Positions 33,159 through 41,278 of a DNA stretch of 64,000 nt are shown here, one piece after another. Every line of letters starts with the position of its first letter. The stretch's first letter is position 1. The stretch is from positions 124,001 to 188,000 of the forward strand of contig NZ_CALGPC010000011.1 of NCBI RefSeq assembly GCF_937960835.1, in the 5' to 3' direction. The position numbers and the translations under genes were made by a program. Below the pieces are notes generated by a model. The model was not told where the DNA came from. It ran no database searches and saw only the letters and a program-made list of their open reading frames with translations. The DNA is from an uncultured Ferrovibrio sp. (GTDB lineage: Bacteria > Pseudomonadota > Alphaproteobacteria > Ferrovibrionales > Ferrovibrionaceae).

Positions 33159-33692
33159 ATGCCGATATCCATTGCCCGATCACTCCCCAATCTTGCGCGC
33201 TGGCCGCTGCCGCCGGGCGCAAAAAGCCTGGCCGAATCGGTTTTGAACGGTCTTGCCCACCTGCTGGCGCGGCGCCATAGCACGGTGCTGGAGCGGCTCG
33301 CCGATTTTGCCGGCGCAAGCTGTCTGATCGTGCCGCACGATCTGCCTTACCCGTTGCTGCTGACCTTGCAGGCGCCGCCTGCCGCGCCGCATCTGCGTTT
33401 TGCCACGCCGGCAGATGCGACGCAGGCGCGTGCGACCATCCGCGCAGACATGCTGACCTTGCTGCAGCTTCTGGAAGGCAAGCTGGATGGCGACGCGCTG
33501 TTCTTCTCGCGCGACCTTGTCGTCGAAGGGGACATGGAAGTGGTGGTGGCGCTGCGCAATGCTGTCGACGATGCTGGAATCGATCTGGTGGCAGATGTCG
33601 TTTCGCTGCTTGGCCCCTTCTCTTCGCCTGCAGAGCGTCTGGCCCGCCATCTGATCTCGCTCGGCTCTCGCCTGCACCGGTCGGCCACATGA
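33159..33692 (+). CDS. ubiT: Ubiquinone anaerobic biosynthesis accessory factor (SCP2 domain)
   Basis: This 177-residue SCP2/sterol-carrier-like lipid-binding protein is needed with UbiU and UbiV for oxygen-independent ubiquinone synthesis; it probably binds prenylated intermediates. The SCP2 signature is visible in ADMLTLLQLLEGKLDGDALFFSRDL and VEGDMEVVVALRNAVDD. Its stop overlaps ubiU by 4 bp (ATGA). Family length is typical. The FNR box upstream fits anaerobic expression. Confidence 0.9.
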   Translation: MPISIARSLPNLARWPLPPGAKSLAESVLNGLAHLLARRHSTVLERLADFAGASCLIVPHDLPYPLLLTLQAPPAAPHLRFATPADATQARATIRADMLTLLQLLEGKLDGDALFFSRDLVVEGDMEVVVALRNAVDDAGIDLVADVVSLLGPFSSPAERLARHLISLGSRLHRSAT

Positions 33693-34687
33693 GCAAGGCC
33701 CTGCTCGAACTCGTCTGCCCGGCCGGCACGCCGGCAGCCCTGCGTGACGCCATCGATGCCGGCGCCGATGTGGTCTATGTCGGCTTCCGTGACGAGACCA
33801 ATGCCCGCAACTTTCCCGGCCTGAACTTCAGCCGTCCGGAGCTGCGCGACGGCATAGGCTATGCGCATCAGCACGGACGCGAAGTCTTTGTCGCGATCAA
33901 CACCTATGCGGCGGCGGGAAACCAGGCTGCGTGGCATCGCGCCATCGATGACGCGGCAGCGCTTGGCGCCGACGCGGTGATCATTGCCGATATCGGCCTT
34001 CTGGATTACGCATCGCAGCGGCATCCCAGCCTGCGGCTGCATCTCTCGGTGCAGGCCGCCGCGTCGCACGCGGATGCCATCCGCTTCTACCATGAAGCCT
34101 TCGGTGTCCGCCGCGTGGTGCTGCCGCGCGTGCTGACTGTCGCCGAGATCGCCAAGCTGACCAGGCAGATCCCGGTGGAGACGGAAGTCTTCGCCTTCGG
34201 CGGCATGTGTCCGATGGCGGAAGGCCGCTGCTCGCTGTCGTCCTACGTCACCGGCCAGTCGCCGAACCGGCAAGGCGTCTGTTCGCCCGCCAGTCATGTG
34301 CGTTATGAGCAGCGCGGCGACAAACTGGTCTCCAGCCTGGGCGGCTCGACCATCAACATTTTCGGCAAGGACGAGAAGGCCGGCTATCCGACGCTCTGCA
34401 AGGGCCGCTTCGCCGTCGGCGATTACGCCAGTTATCTGTTTGAAGAACCCACGAGCCTGAGCACCGGGGATATCCTGAAAGATCTGGCCGAGGCCGGCGT
34501 AAAGGCGCTGAAGATCGAAGGCCGGCAGCGAGGCCGCGCCTATGTCGCCGAAGTGGTGCGCCAGTTCCGCGAGCTGGTGGATGGCTTGAGCGCCGGCCGC
34601 GCCATGCCGGCCGCAACTGCCGCGCTGCGCCAGTTGGCGGAAGGCCAGCAGGACACCTTTGGCGCCTATAGGAAGGCCTGGCGATGA
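33689..34687 (+). CDS. ubiU: Ubiquinone hydroxylation protein UbiU (U32 family)
   Basis: This 332-residue U32-peptidase-like protein forms a [4Fe-4S] heterodimer with UbiV and supports hydroxylation of the quinone ring without oxygen. Cysteines fit the UbiU set: GGMCPMAEGRCSLSSYVTG, NRQGVCSPASH and LCKGRF. The start ELVCPAGTPAALRDAIDAGA is typical. Prephenate is the oxygen donor proposed for this pathway in E. coli. It overlaps both ubiT and ubiV by 4 bp. Confidence 0.94.
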   Translation: MSKALLELVCPAGTPAALRDAIDAGADVVYVGFRDETNARNFPGLNFSRPELRDGIGYAHQHGREVFVAINTYAAAGNQAAWHRAIDDAAALGADAVIIADIGLLDYASQRHPSLRLHLSVQAAASHADAIRFYHEAFGVRRVVLPRVLTVAEIAKLTRQIPVETEVFAFGGMCPMAEGRCSLSSYVTGQSPNRQGVCSPASHVRYEQRGDKLVSSLGGSTINIFGKDEKAGYPTLCKGRFAVGDYASYLFEEPTSLSTGDILKDLAEAGVKALKIEGRQRGRAYVAEVVRQFRELVDGLSAGRAMPAATAALRQLAEGQQDTFGAYRKAWR

Positions 34688-35604
34688 GTGCGACTTTGAC
34701 CCTGGGCCCGGTCCTGTTCCATTGGCCCGCGGAGCGTTTGCTCGATTTCTACGCCCGCATCGCTGATGAGGCGCCGGTCGATATCGTCCATGTCGGAGAG
34801 ATCGTCTGTTCGAAACGCGCGCCCTTTGTTGATCCAGTCTTGCCCGAGATCATCGAGCGGCTGCGGCGCGGCGGAAAGACGGTGGTGCTGTCCAGCCGCG
34901 CGCTGGTGATGACCGAACGCGAGTCCCGCATGATGACCGAGCAGATCGCCATGGCTGAGACGCCCGACATGCTGATCGAGGCAAATGACCTTGGTGCAGT
35001 GCGCAGCCTGGCCGGACGGCCGCATGTCATCGGCCCCTTCATCAACGTCTATAACGAGGGCACGCTGGATTATCTCGTGCGTCAAGGCGCAATGCGCGTC
35101 TGCCTGCCGCCGGAACTGCCAGGCACGGCGATTGCGGCCTTGGCGAAGGTATCTTCCGTCCCGCTCGAGGTCCTCGTCTTCGGCCGGATGCCGCTGGCGA
35201 TCTCGGCGCGCTGCTTCCATGCACGCGCCCATGGCCTGCACAAGGATTCCTGCCGCTACATGTGCGGCAACGATCCCGATGGCCGCTCCGTGAAGACGCT
35301 GGACGGCGAGGCCTTCCTGGCGATCAACGGCACGCAGACCATGTCCCATACCTGCCTCAATCTCAGCGGTGAAATCCCCGGCCTGATGGAGGCGGGCATC
35401 CGCCATTTCCGCCTCTCGCCGCAGGATACCGACATGGTGGCGGTCATTTCGCTGTTCCGCCGCATCGCCGAGCAGCAGATCGATCCGGCCGAGGCCAGCC
35501 GGCAGCTTGCCAGCCTGGCAAAGGGGCTGCGCTTCTCCAACGGCTTCATTCATGGCCGGGAAGGCAGGGCCATCCTGCAGGCCCGATTTGGTCACACCCA
35601 ATAA
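34684..35604 (+). CDS. ubiV: Ubiquinone hydroxylation protein UbiV (U32 family)
   Basis: This 306-residue partner of UbiU has the shorter U32 fold with a Fe-S cysteine set: C42 in GEIVCSKRAPF, then ARCFHARAHGLHKDSCRYMC. This pattern separates UbiV from UbiU and from U32 peptidases. It is the last gene of ubiTUV; a short terminator-like repeat follows 10 bp later. Loss would be expected to affect quinone only under anaerobic conditions, by analogy to E. coli. Confidence 0.94.
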   Translation: MSATLTLGPVLFHWPAERLLDFYARIADEAPVDIVHVGEIVCSKRAPFVDPVLPEIIERLRRGGKTVVLSSRALVMTERESRMMTEQIAMAETPDMLIEANDLGAVRSLAGRPHVIGPFINVYNEGTLDYLVRQGAMRVCLPPELPGTAIAALAKVSSVPLEVLVFGRMPLAISARCFHARAHGLHKDSCRYMCGNDPDGRSVKTLDGEAFLAINGTQTMSHTCLNLSGEIPGLMEAGIRHFRLSPQDTDMVAVISLFRRIAEQQIDPAEASRQLASLAKGLRFSNGFIHGREGRAILQARFGHTQ

Positions 35605-35614
35605 CGCGGCGCGC

Positions 35615-35629
35615 GCCCAAAAATTGGGC
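35615..35629 (+). terminator. Short hairpin after ubiV
   Basis: GCCCAA-AAA-TTGGGC is a 6-bp perfect stem followed by ATTATT, 10 bp past the ubiV stop. It is short but well placed. Confidence 0.45.
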
Positions 35630-35813
35630 ATTATTGCCGGAATTCAGGCATCATCTTCACAGCTTGGCCCTTTCCTGCCGGCCAGGGCGGGCTAAAGTGG
35701 CGAACGACTCGTCCGAAACAACCGGCACGCTTCTTGAAGGGATGAGACGGCGACAACGAGCCGAGCGGGCCGATAACCCGGAAAACGGCCAACACTGTTG
35801 AGGAGTGCGACAC

Positions 35814-36152
35814 ATGAAACTGGTCATGGCAGTCATCAAGCCGTTCAAGCTCGACGAGGTCCGAGAGGCGCTCACCAGCCTCGGCGTCGAGGGCCTGACC
35901 GTCACCGAGGTGAAGGGGTTCGGCCGGCAGAAAGGCCATACCGAGATTTACCGTGGGGCGGAATACGCAGTGAGCTTCCTGCCGAAGGTGAAAATCGAAG
36001 TGGCGGTAAAGTCCGCCCTGGCCGACCGTGTGGTTGAGGCTATTCAAAACGCCGCCAAGACGGGGCAGATCGGCGATGGCAAGATTTTCGTTCTGGATCT
36101 TGAGAAGGCGCTGCGCATCCGCACCGGCGAAACCGACGACGACGCGCTCTAA
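35814..36152 (+). CDS. glnK: Nitrogen regulatory PII protein (GlnK/GlnZ type)
   Basis: This 112-residue trimeric signal protein reports nitrogen and energy status. The uridylylation tyrosine is Y51 in EIYRGAEYAVSFLPKVK, and the C-terminal IGDGKIFVLDLEKALRIRTG is the PII signature 2. VKGFGRQKGHTEIY is the GlnK/GlnZ rather than GlnB flavour. No amtB or glnA is adjacent, so the name is by sequence. I start at ATG 35814 with AGGAG upstream. It is monocistronic with its own terminator. Confidence 0.9.
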   Translation: MKLVMAVIKPFKLDEVREALTSLGVEGLTVTEVKGFGRQKGHTEIYRGAEYAVSFLPKVKIEVAVKSALADRVVEAIQNAAKTGQIGDGKIFVLDLEKALRIRTGETDDDAL

Positions 36153-36217
36153 GACGGATATTCCGGAGCGGCAGCCCGCTCAGGTCTTTTTCTTTTCAGA
36201 TCTCTGTTCTCCAGGCA

Positions 36218-36243
36218 ATGCCGCCGGATCATCCCGGCGGCAT
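36218..36243 (+). terminator. glnK terminator
   Basis: ATGCCGCCGG-ATCATC-CCGGCGGCAT is a 10-bp perfect stem followed by TTCTCTT, 65 bp after the glnK stop. Confidence 0.75.
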
Positions 36244-36258
36244 TTCTCTTAATTGGCT

Positions 36259-37200
36259 TCAGCTGTCGCGGCGCATCGCGGCGATCAGACGCTCGACATT
36301 CAGCCGGTACATCTTGATGAAGCTGTCCGCTTCGCCGCCCGGCGGTGACAGCGCATCGGAATACAGCCGGCCGCCGATCCGCACCTTGGCATCCTTGGCG
36401 ATCTGCTCGATCAGCCGCGGATTGATGATATTCTCGAAAAAGACCGCCTGCACGCGCTGGCGCTTGATCTGGCGGATCAGCTTGCCCACGGCTTCTGCCG
36501 AAGCCTCGGCATCCGTTGCGATTCCTTGCGGCGCCAGGAAGTCGATCTCGAAACGGTCGGCCAGATAGCCGAAGGCATCGTGCTGCGTGATCACCTTGCG
36601 GTGGGCGCGCGGCAGCGCAGTGAAGGCCGCCTCGGCCCACGCATCCAAGGCCTTCAGTTCCGCTGCATAGGCCTGTCCCCGCTGCCGGTAATACGCAGCA
36701 TTGGCGGGATCGGCGGCAGCCAGGCCTTCGGCGATATTCGCCACATAGGTCTGCATGCGCCGCAGATCGTGCCAGACATGCGGATCGTCGACGACGCCAT
36801 GATCGTGACCATGATCATGGGTGTGCCCCCCGTGAATATGCCCATGGTCGTGGCCGTGATGGTCGCCCAGCGGCCGCGGCCGGATGCCGTCGGCTGCCAC
36901 GATCCGCCGCCCCTTGAAGCCAGTGGCCGCGACCAGGCGATCCAGCCAGGTCTCGAAATTCAGGCCATTCGATACCAGGACATCAGCACCAGCCACGGCG
37001 CGGGCATCGGAGGGGGACGGCTGAAAGACATGCGCATCGCCCATGGCCGGTACCAGGGTTGCGACCTGCACTTTGTCGCCACCCACCTGGCTGACGATGT
37101 CGGCAAGAATGGAAAAACTTGCGATGGCCTTGAGCTGTTGCTGCGCCATGGCCGGCGAGCCGGCCAGCAGAAACAGCGCCAGCAGCAGAAGGCGGCGCAT
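36259..37200 (-). CDS. znuA: Zinc ABC transporter substrate-binding protein
   Basis: This 313-residue periplasmic protein starts at ATG 37200 with a Sec signal (LLLLALFLLAGSPAMAQ). Metal ligands follow the ZnuA pattern: DAHVFQPSPSDAR, DPHVWHDLRRM, TQHDAFGYLADRF and a C-terminal acidic residue in IGGRLYSDALS. A His/Asp-rich loop (about residues 115-140, alternating H, G and D) between the first two marks zinc rather than manganese. A longer in-frame opening upstream overlaps znuB and is rejected. It is the last gene of the znu operon. Confidence 0.93.
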   Translation of the reverse strand: MRRLLLLALFLLAGSPAMAQQQLKAIASFSILADIVSQVGGDKVQVATLVPAMGDAHVFQPSPSDARAVAGADVLVSNGLNFETWLDRLVAATGFKGRRIVAADGIRPRPLGDHHGHDHGHIHGGHTHDHGHDHGVVDDPHVWHDLRRMQTYVANIAEGLAAADPANAAYYRQRGQAYAAELKALDAWAEAAFTALPRAHRKVITQHDAFGYLADRFEIDFLAPQGIATDAEASAEAVGKLIRQIKRQRVQAVFFENIINPRLIEQIAKDAKVRIGGRLYSDALSPPGGEADSFIKMYRLNVERLIAAMRRDS

Positions 37201-37202
37201 CC

Positions 37203-38078
37203 TCAGGCCTCCAGGTGATGGCGGCGGCGCCAATGCAGCATCAGTCCCTGACGCCCGATCGCGAGCGAGATCAGATAGCCGGCGCCGGCGAACAGCACGA
37301 TGGACGGACCGGACGGCAGATCGGCGTGATACGACAGCAGCAGTCCGCAATAGCCCGACAGCGCGGCGATCAACGAAGCCACGGCCATGGAGCCGACAAG
37401 CGAACGCGTCCAATACCGCGCAGCCGCCGCCGGCAGCATCATCAGCCCTACCGCCATCAAGCTGCCCAGCGCCTGAAAACCGGCCACCAGGTTGACCACC
37501 ACCAGGCCGAGAAAAATGAAGTGATACAGCGCGCCGCTGCCTTGGACGCTGCGCAGAAATTCCGGATCGAAACCCTCCACCAGCAGCGGCCGGTAAATCG
37601 CCGCCATGACAAGCAGGGTGACGCTCGCAACCGCCCCCAGGAGCAACAGGGCCGCTTCGTTCACCGCCAGCACCGAACCGAACAGGATATGCATCACGTC
37701 GACCGCCGAGCCACGCGTCGAAATCAGCGTCACGCCAAGCGCAAGCGCGATCAGATAGAAGGCGGCGAAGTTTGCATCCTCGCGCTGATCCGTGGCCCGG
37801 GTGGCCGCACCCGCCGCCAAGGCCACGACCAGGCCGGCGACGATGCCCCCTATGCTGATCGCCGGCAGCGAAAAGCCGGCCACCATGAAGCCGATCGCAG
37901 CGCCGGGCAGGATCGCGTGGCTCATCGCTTCGCCGAACAGGCTCATGCGACGCAGCATCAGCACCACGCCAATCGGCGCGCTGCCAAGCGCCAGGGCGAA
38001 ACACGCCACCAGGGCGCGCCGCATGAACGGGAATTCGGCGAAAGGCCCGATCAGGAAATCATATGCCACGGCGCCCAT
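37203..38078 (-). CDS. znuB: Zinc ABC transporter permease
   Basis: This 291-residue ABC-3 permease has about 8-9 membrane segments. Family motifs are RRMSLFGEAMSHAILPGAAI near the N-terminus and SLMAVGLMMLPAAAARYWTR in the second half. It lies 2 bp before znuA and 39 bp after znuC, so the three form one transcription unit. It moves Zn(II) from ZnuA across the inner membrane. Confidence 0.92.
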   Translation of the reverse strand: MGAVAYDFLIGPFAEFPFMRRALVACFALALGSAPIGVVLMLRRMSLFGEAMSHAILPGAAIGFMVAGFSLPAISIGGIVAGLVVALAAGAATRATDQREDANFAAFYLIALALGVTLISTRGSAVDVMHILFGSVLAVNEAALLLLGAVASVTLLVMAAIYRPLLVEGFDPEFLRSVQGSGALYHFIFLGLVVVNLVAGFQALGSLMAVGLMMLPAAAARYWTRSLVGSMAVASLIAALSGYCGLLLSYHADLPSGPSIVLFAGAGYLISLAIGRQGLMLHWRRRHHLEA

Positions 38079-38117
38079 GCGCGATGTCGCTCCGAAAGAC
38101 TCAAGATTACAGGGCCG

Positions 38118-38894
38118 CTAGGCGGCGTGGTCCGTGTGGCAGATATGCGCGCGCTCGTCCCAGGATTCTGCCATGCGCCGCGCCGCCAGCTGATTCTCTG
38201 CGGTCAGCACGTTTTCCACCTTACCCCAGGCGATCAGCCGCCTTGCGAGATAGAGCGCATCCGGAAAATACTGGCGCACGAGGTCGAAATCGTGCAGCAC
38301 CGCGATCACCGTGCGCTGCTCGCCATGCCACCGTTGCATCAGGGCAAGCAGATCGGCGACGGTGCGCGCATCCAGCGCATTGAAAGGCTCGTCCAGCAGG
38401 ATGACCTTGGCGTCCTGCACCAGCACGCGGGCAAACAAGGCGCGCTGAGCCTGACCGATGGACAGGCTGCCGAGCGAACGGTCCTCAAAACCTTCCAGAC
38501 CGACCGCCTGCAAGGCCGTCCTTGCCGCCGCGATGCCCTCGCGCCCGATCCGGCCGAAGGCTCCGGCGCGGCGCCAATGCCCCAGCAGCACAAGCTCCAG
38601 CACCGAGATCGGATAGGCGCGGTCAAGGCTGGCCTGCTGCGGAAGATAGGCAATGTCGCAGGGTTTCAGCTGATGCCGCTCGATGCTGCCCTCGGTTACC
38701 GGCAAATGGCCGACGATGGCCTTCAGCAGGGTCGACTTGCCGGCGCCATTCGGCCCCACGATGGCCGTCAGCGACCCGGGCAGGAAGCCGCCGCTGACAT
38801 GATGCACGGCCGGATGCCGGTCATAGGTCACGGTAACGTTCTGCAGGCGGATTTCGCCTGGCAGGCTGGCGATGGCATCAGGGGTCATGTCCAT
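38118..38894 (-). CDS. znuC: Zinc ABC transporter ATP-binding protein
   Basis: From ATG 38894 (MDMTPDAIASLP) this 258-residue ATPase has Walker A GPNGAGKST, Walker B VILLDEPFNALD and an H-loop in AVLHDFDLVRQ. The signature is LSIGQAQRALFAR instead of LSGGQ, a substitution also seen in some metal-ABC ATPases. The C-terminus carries His/Cys (ERAHICHTDHAA), possibly metal-binding. A start at 38945 would overlap the small upstream peptide gene and is unlikely. Confidence 0.9.
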   Translation of the reverse strand: MDMTPDAIASLPGEIRLQNVTVTYDRHPAVHHVSGGFLPGSLTAIVGPNGAGKSTLLKAIVGHLPVTEGSIERHQLKPCDIAYLPQQASLDRAYPISVLELVLLGHWRRAGAFGRIGREGIAAARTALQAVGLEGFEDRSLGSLSIGQAQRALFARVLVQDAKVILLDEPFNALDARTVADLLALMQRWHGEQRTVIAVLHDFDLVRQYFPDALYLARRLIAWGKVENVLTAENQLAARRMAESWDERAHICHTDHAA

Positions 38895-38898
38895 AGGC

Positions 38899-39039
38899 CT
38901 ACTCGCCTGCCAAAGCCCAGCCGATGGCTGCCCAAAGCAGCGCAATTACCGGCAGCAGCACGGCCATGCGCTGCCATATTCCCGCCGCCAGAACCGCGAC
39001 GGAGAGCCGGTAGTCGTCCGTAGGGGGATGAGATGCCAT
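38899..39039 (-). CDS. 46-residue membrane micro-protein leading znu operon
   Basis: ATG 39039 to TAG 38899 encodes 46 residues with one strong membrane segment (about residues 24-43, MAVLLPVIALLWAAIGWALA) after a polar start (MASHPPTDDYRLS). Its stop lies 4 bp before the znuC start. It lies directly behind the Zur-like palindrome, so it would be the first zinc-regulated cistron. It is too short for most gene finders. I do not recognise a family; a transporter-associated peptide is the natural guess. Confidence 0.55.
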   Translation of the reverse strand: MASHPPTDDYRLSVAVLAAGIWQRMAVLLPVIALLWAAIGWALAGE

Positions 39040-39054
39040 CAGTACCGATCCTTT

Positions 39055-39069
39055 TGTTATTTTATAACA
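39055..39069 (-). promoter_or_regulatory. Zur-like operator
   Basis: TGTTAT-TTT-ATAACA is a perfect 15-bp palindrome in an AT-rich island, 16 bp before the micro-protein start. It agrees with alphaproteobacterial Zur boxes built on ATGTTATA/TATAACAT. Zinc-dependent repression of the znu genes is inferred. Confidence 0.7.
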
Positions 39070-39209
39070 TACGACTGTTCACAAGACGTCAACCCCTTGG
39101 CGGTTATCCTGGTGCCCTAAACCCGACACATTCGGCTGCCACACAGCCCCCATCGAGGGGAATGGGCGGTCCAGGTCGCCCGTCACAACAATGAGTTATA
39201 TGGCCCGTT

Positions 39210-41276
39210 ATGGCCCGCCAGCCGCGTTCGTCGAAGAAGAGCAAGCCCTCCAACGGCAATAAATCAGGCCAGTCCCGCCGGCGCGGCAGTCGCCCGTCTT
39301 GGCTGGGGCGGATCGCGCGCCTGGCTCTGCTGGCCGGGATCTGGGGTGCCGTCGCACTGGGCGCAATAGTCGGCTGGTTCGCTTACGACCTCCCCGAATT
39401 TGACGAACTCTACGTCATCGAGCGGCGCAGCTCGATGACCCTGAAGGCGGCCGACGGCATGGTGCTGGCGACCTATGGCGACCTTTACGGCGAACACCAG
39501 CCGCTCCGCGCCCTGCCCAAACACCTGCCGCAGGCCCTGATCGCAACCGAGGACCGCCGCTTTTACAGCCATTTCGGCCTCGATCCCATCGGCCTGCTCA
39601 GGGCCGCGTATGCCAACTTGCGCGCCGGCCGCGTGGTGCAAGGCGGCTCGACCTTGACCCAGCAATTGGCCAAGAACGTCTTTCTCGACCGCGACCGCAC
39701 CTTGAAGCGCAAGGTGCAGGAATTGCTGCTGGCGTTTTCGCTCGAGAACAAGTTCACCAAGGATCAGATCCTTGAGATGTATCTCAACCGTGTCTATTTC
39801 GGCGCCGGCGCCTATGGCGTCGAAGCGGCGGCACAACGCTATTTCGACAAGCCCGCGACCAAACTGACACTTGCGGAATCCGCGATGCTGGTTGGCCTGC
39901 TGAAGGCGCCCTCGCGTCTTGCACCCACCGGCAACATCAAATCCGCGCAGTCGCGCGCTGCACAGGTGGTGCGCAACATGGCCGATGCTGGCTACATCTC
40001 CGCCGAAATGGCCGAAGCAACCATCGCCAGGCCAGCACAACTGGCGCGTTCCCGACTGCCGCTGCCCAATGCGCGTTACTTTGCCGACTGGGCAGTGGAA
40101 GAGGTCTATCAGCTTATCGGCCGCAATCATCCCGATCTGATTGTCTACACCACCCTGGATTCCCGTCTGCAAGGCGCTGCCGAACGCGCGCTTGACGATG
40201 CCCTGGAGCGCCATGGCGCGAAGCTGAATGTCGAACAAGGGGCGCTGGTGACGCTGGCGCCGGACGGCGCCGTCCGCGCCATGGTGGGTGGACGCGACTA
40301 TCTCGACAGCCCCTTCAATCGCGCAACGCAAGCGCGCCGGCAGCCGGGCTCGGCTTTTAAGCCCTTCGTATATCTGGCCGCGCTTGAGAACGGCGTCACG
40401 CCCGACGATACCTTCGTCGATGGGCCGATCAGCGTCTCCAACTGGCAGCCGCGAAATTATGACGGCCGGTATGCCGGAACGGTAACGGTACGCGATGCCA
40501 TCGCGCAGTCGATCAATACCGTCGCGGTTCAGGTCAGCGAACGGGTTGGCCGCGAGAAGGTCATCGAGGTGGCGCGCCTGCTGGGCATCACCAGCAATCT
40601 GAAACCGCATCCCTCTTTGGCGTTGGGTTCTTTCGAGGTCGGCGTGCTGGAACTGACTGCCGCATATGCCGCTTTCGCCAATGGCGGCTATGCCGTGCAG
40701 CCCTATGGCATTCTGGAAATCCGCGACACGCAGAACCGTGTGCTGTACCGCCGCACTCAGGGCGGCGCTTACGCCCACATGATCCCTTCCAACACGCTGG
40801 GCGATCTGAACGATCTTCTGCGCGCCGTCATGGAACGCGGCACCGGCCGCGCGGCACAGATCGGCCGCCCGGCAGCCGGCAAGACCGGCACCACTTCGGA
40901 TTATCGCGACGCATGGTTTGTCGGCTACACGCCAGACCTCATCACCGCGGTCTGGGTCGGCAACGACGACAACAGTGAAATGAAGAAAGTCTCCGGCAGC
41001 GGTCTTCCGGCGCAGATATGGCGCAGCTTCATGAGCGCCGCGCTCAAAGGGCAGCCGGTTCGCGGTCTGCCAGAGCCGCCGGATCGCAGCGTCAATCTGC
41101 AATCCTTCTGGGACCGTCTCGTCCGCACCTTCAGCGGCGGCGCCCAAGCCAGCACCAATCCCGCCGCTCCGCCGCCACCCCCAGCGCCCCCCAAGGCCAA
41201 TATCGCCGAGCCAGCCGCGCAGACGAATGAGCCACGATTGAATTGGCAAGTCGGGCCACAGCCTGTAAATCAGTAA
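39210..41276 (+). CDS. Class A penicillin-binding protein (PBP1A family)
   Basis: This 688-residue bifunctional enzyme has a basic cytoplasmic tail, one membrane anchor (about 30-55), a GT51 domain (ALIATEDRRFYSHFGLD, QGGSTLTQQLAKN) and a transpeptidase domain with the S*xxK serine in RRQPGSAFKPFVYL, SxN in QSINTVA and KTG in AAGKTGTTSDYR. It polymerises and cross-links peptidoglycan. The tail is Pro/Ala-rich. It resembles the shorter PBP1A/2A branch. An ATG 9-10 bp upstream is out of frame. The next gene follows 2 bp after the stop. Confidence 0.93.
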   Translation: MARQPRSSKKSKPSNGNKSGQSRRRGSRPSWLGRIARLALLAGIWGAVALGAIVGWFAYDLPEFDELYVIERRSSMTLKAADGMVLATYGDLYGEHQPLRALPKHLPQALIATEDRRFYSHFGLDPIGLLRAAYANLRAGRVVQGGSTLTQQLAKNVFLDRDRTLKRKVQELLLAFSLENKFTKDQILEMYLNRVYFGAGAYGVEAAAQRYFDKPATKLTLAESAMLVGLLKAPSRLAPTGNIKSAQSRAAQVVRNMADAGYISAEMAEATIARPAQLARSRLPLPNARYFADWAVEEVYQLIGRNHPDLIVYTTLDSRLQGAAERALDDALERHGAKLNVEQGALVTLAPDGAVRAMVGGRDYLDSPFNRATQARRQPGSAFKPFVYLAALENGVTPDDTFVDGPISVSNWQPRNYDGRYAGTVTVRDAIAQSINTVAVQVSERVGREKVIEVARLLGITSNLKPHPSLALGSFEVGVLELTAAYAAFANGGYAVQPYGILEIRDTQNRVLYRRTQGGAYAHMIPSNTLGDLNDLLRAVMERGTGRAAQIGRPAAGKTGTTSDYRDAWFVGYTPDLITAVWVGNDDNSEMKKVSGSGLPAQIWRSFMSAALKGQPVRGLPEPPDRSVNLQSFWDRLVRTFSGGAQASTNPAAPPPPPAPPKANIAEPAAQTNEPRLNWQVGPQPVNQ

Positions 41277-41278
41277 CG

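Noticed and set aside
35664..35679. Sigma-54-like TTGGC/TGCC motif upstream of glnK
   Set aside because: Again one base short between GG and GC, so a Ntr-type promoter cannot be claimed.
37201..38004. Extension of znuA through znuB
   Set aside because: The signal peptide at 37200 fixes the start; the extension is an antiphase reading of znuB.
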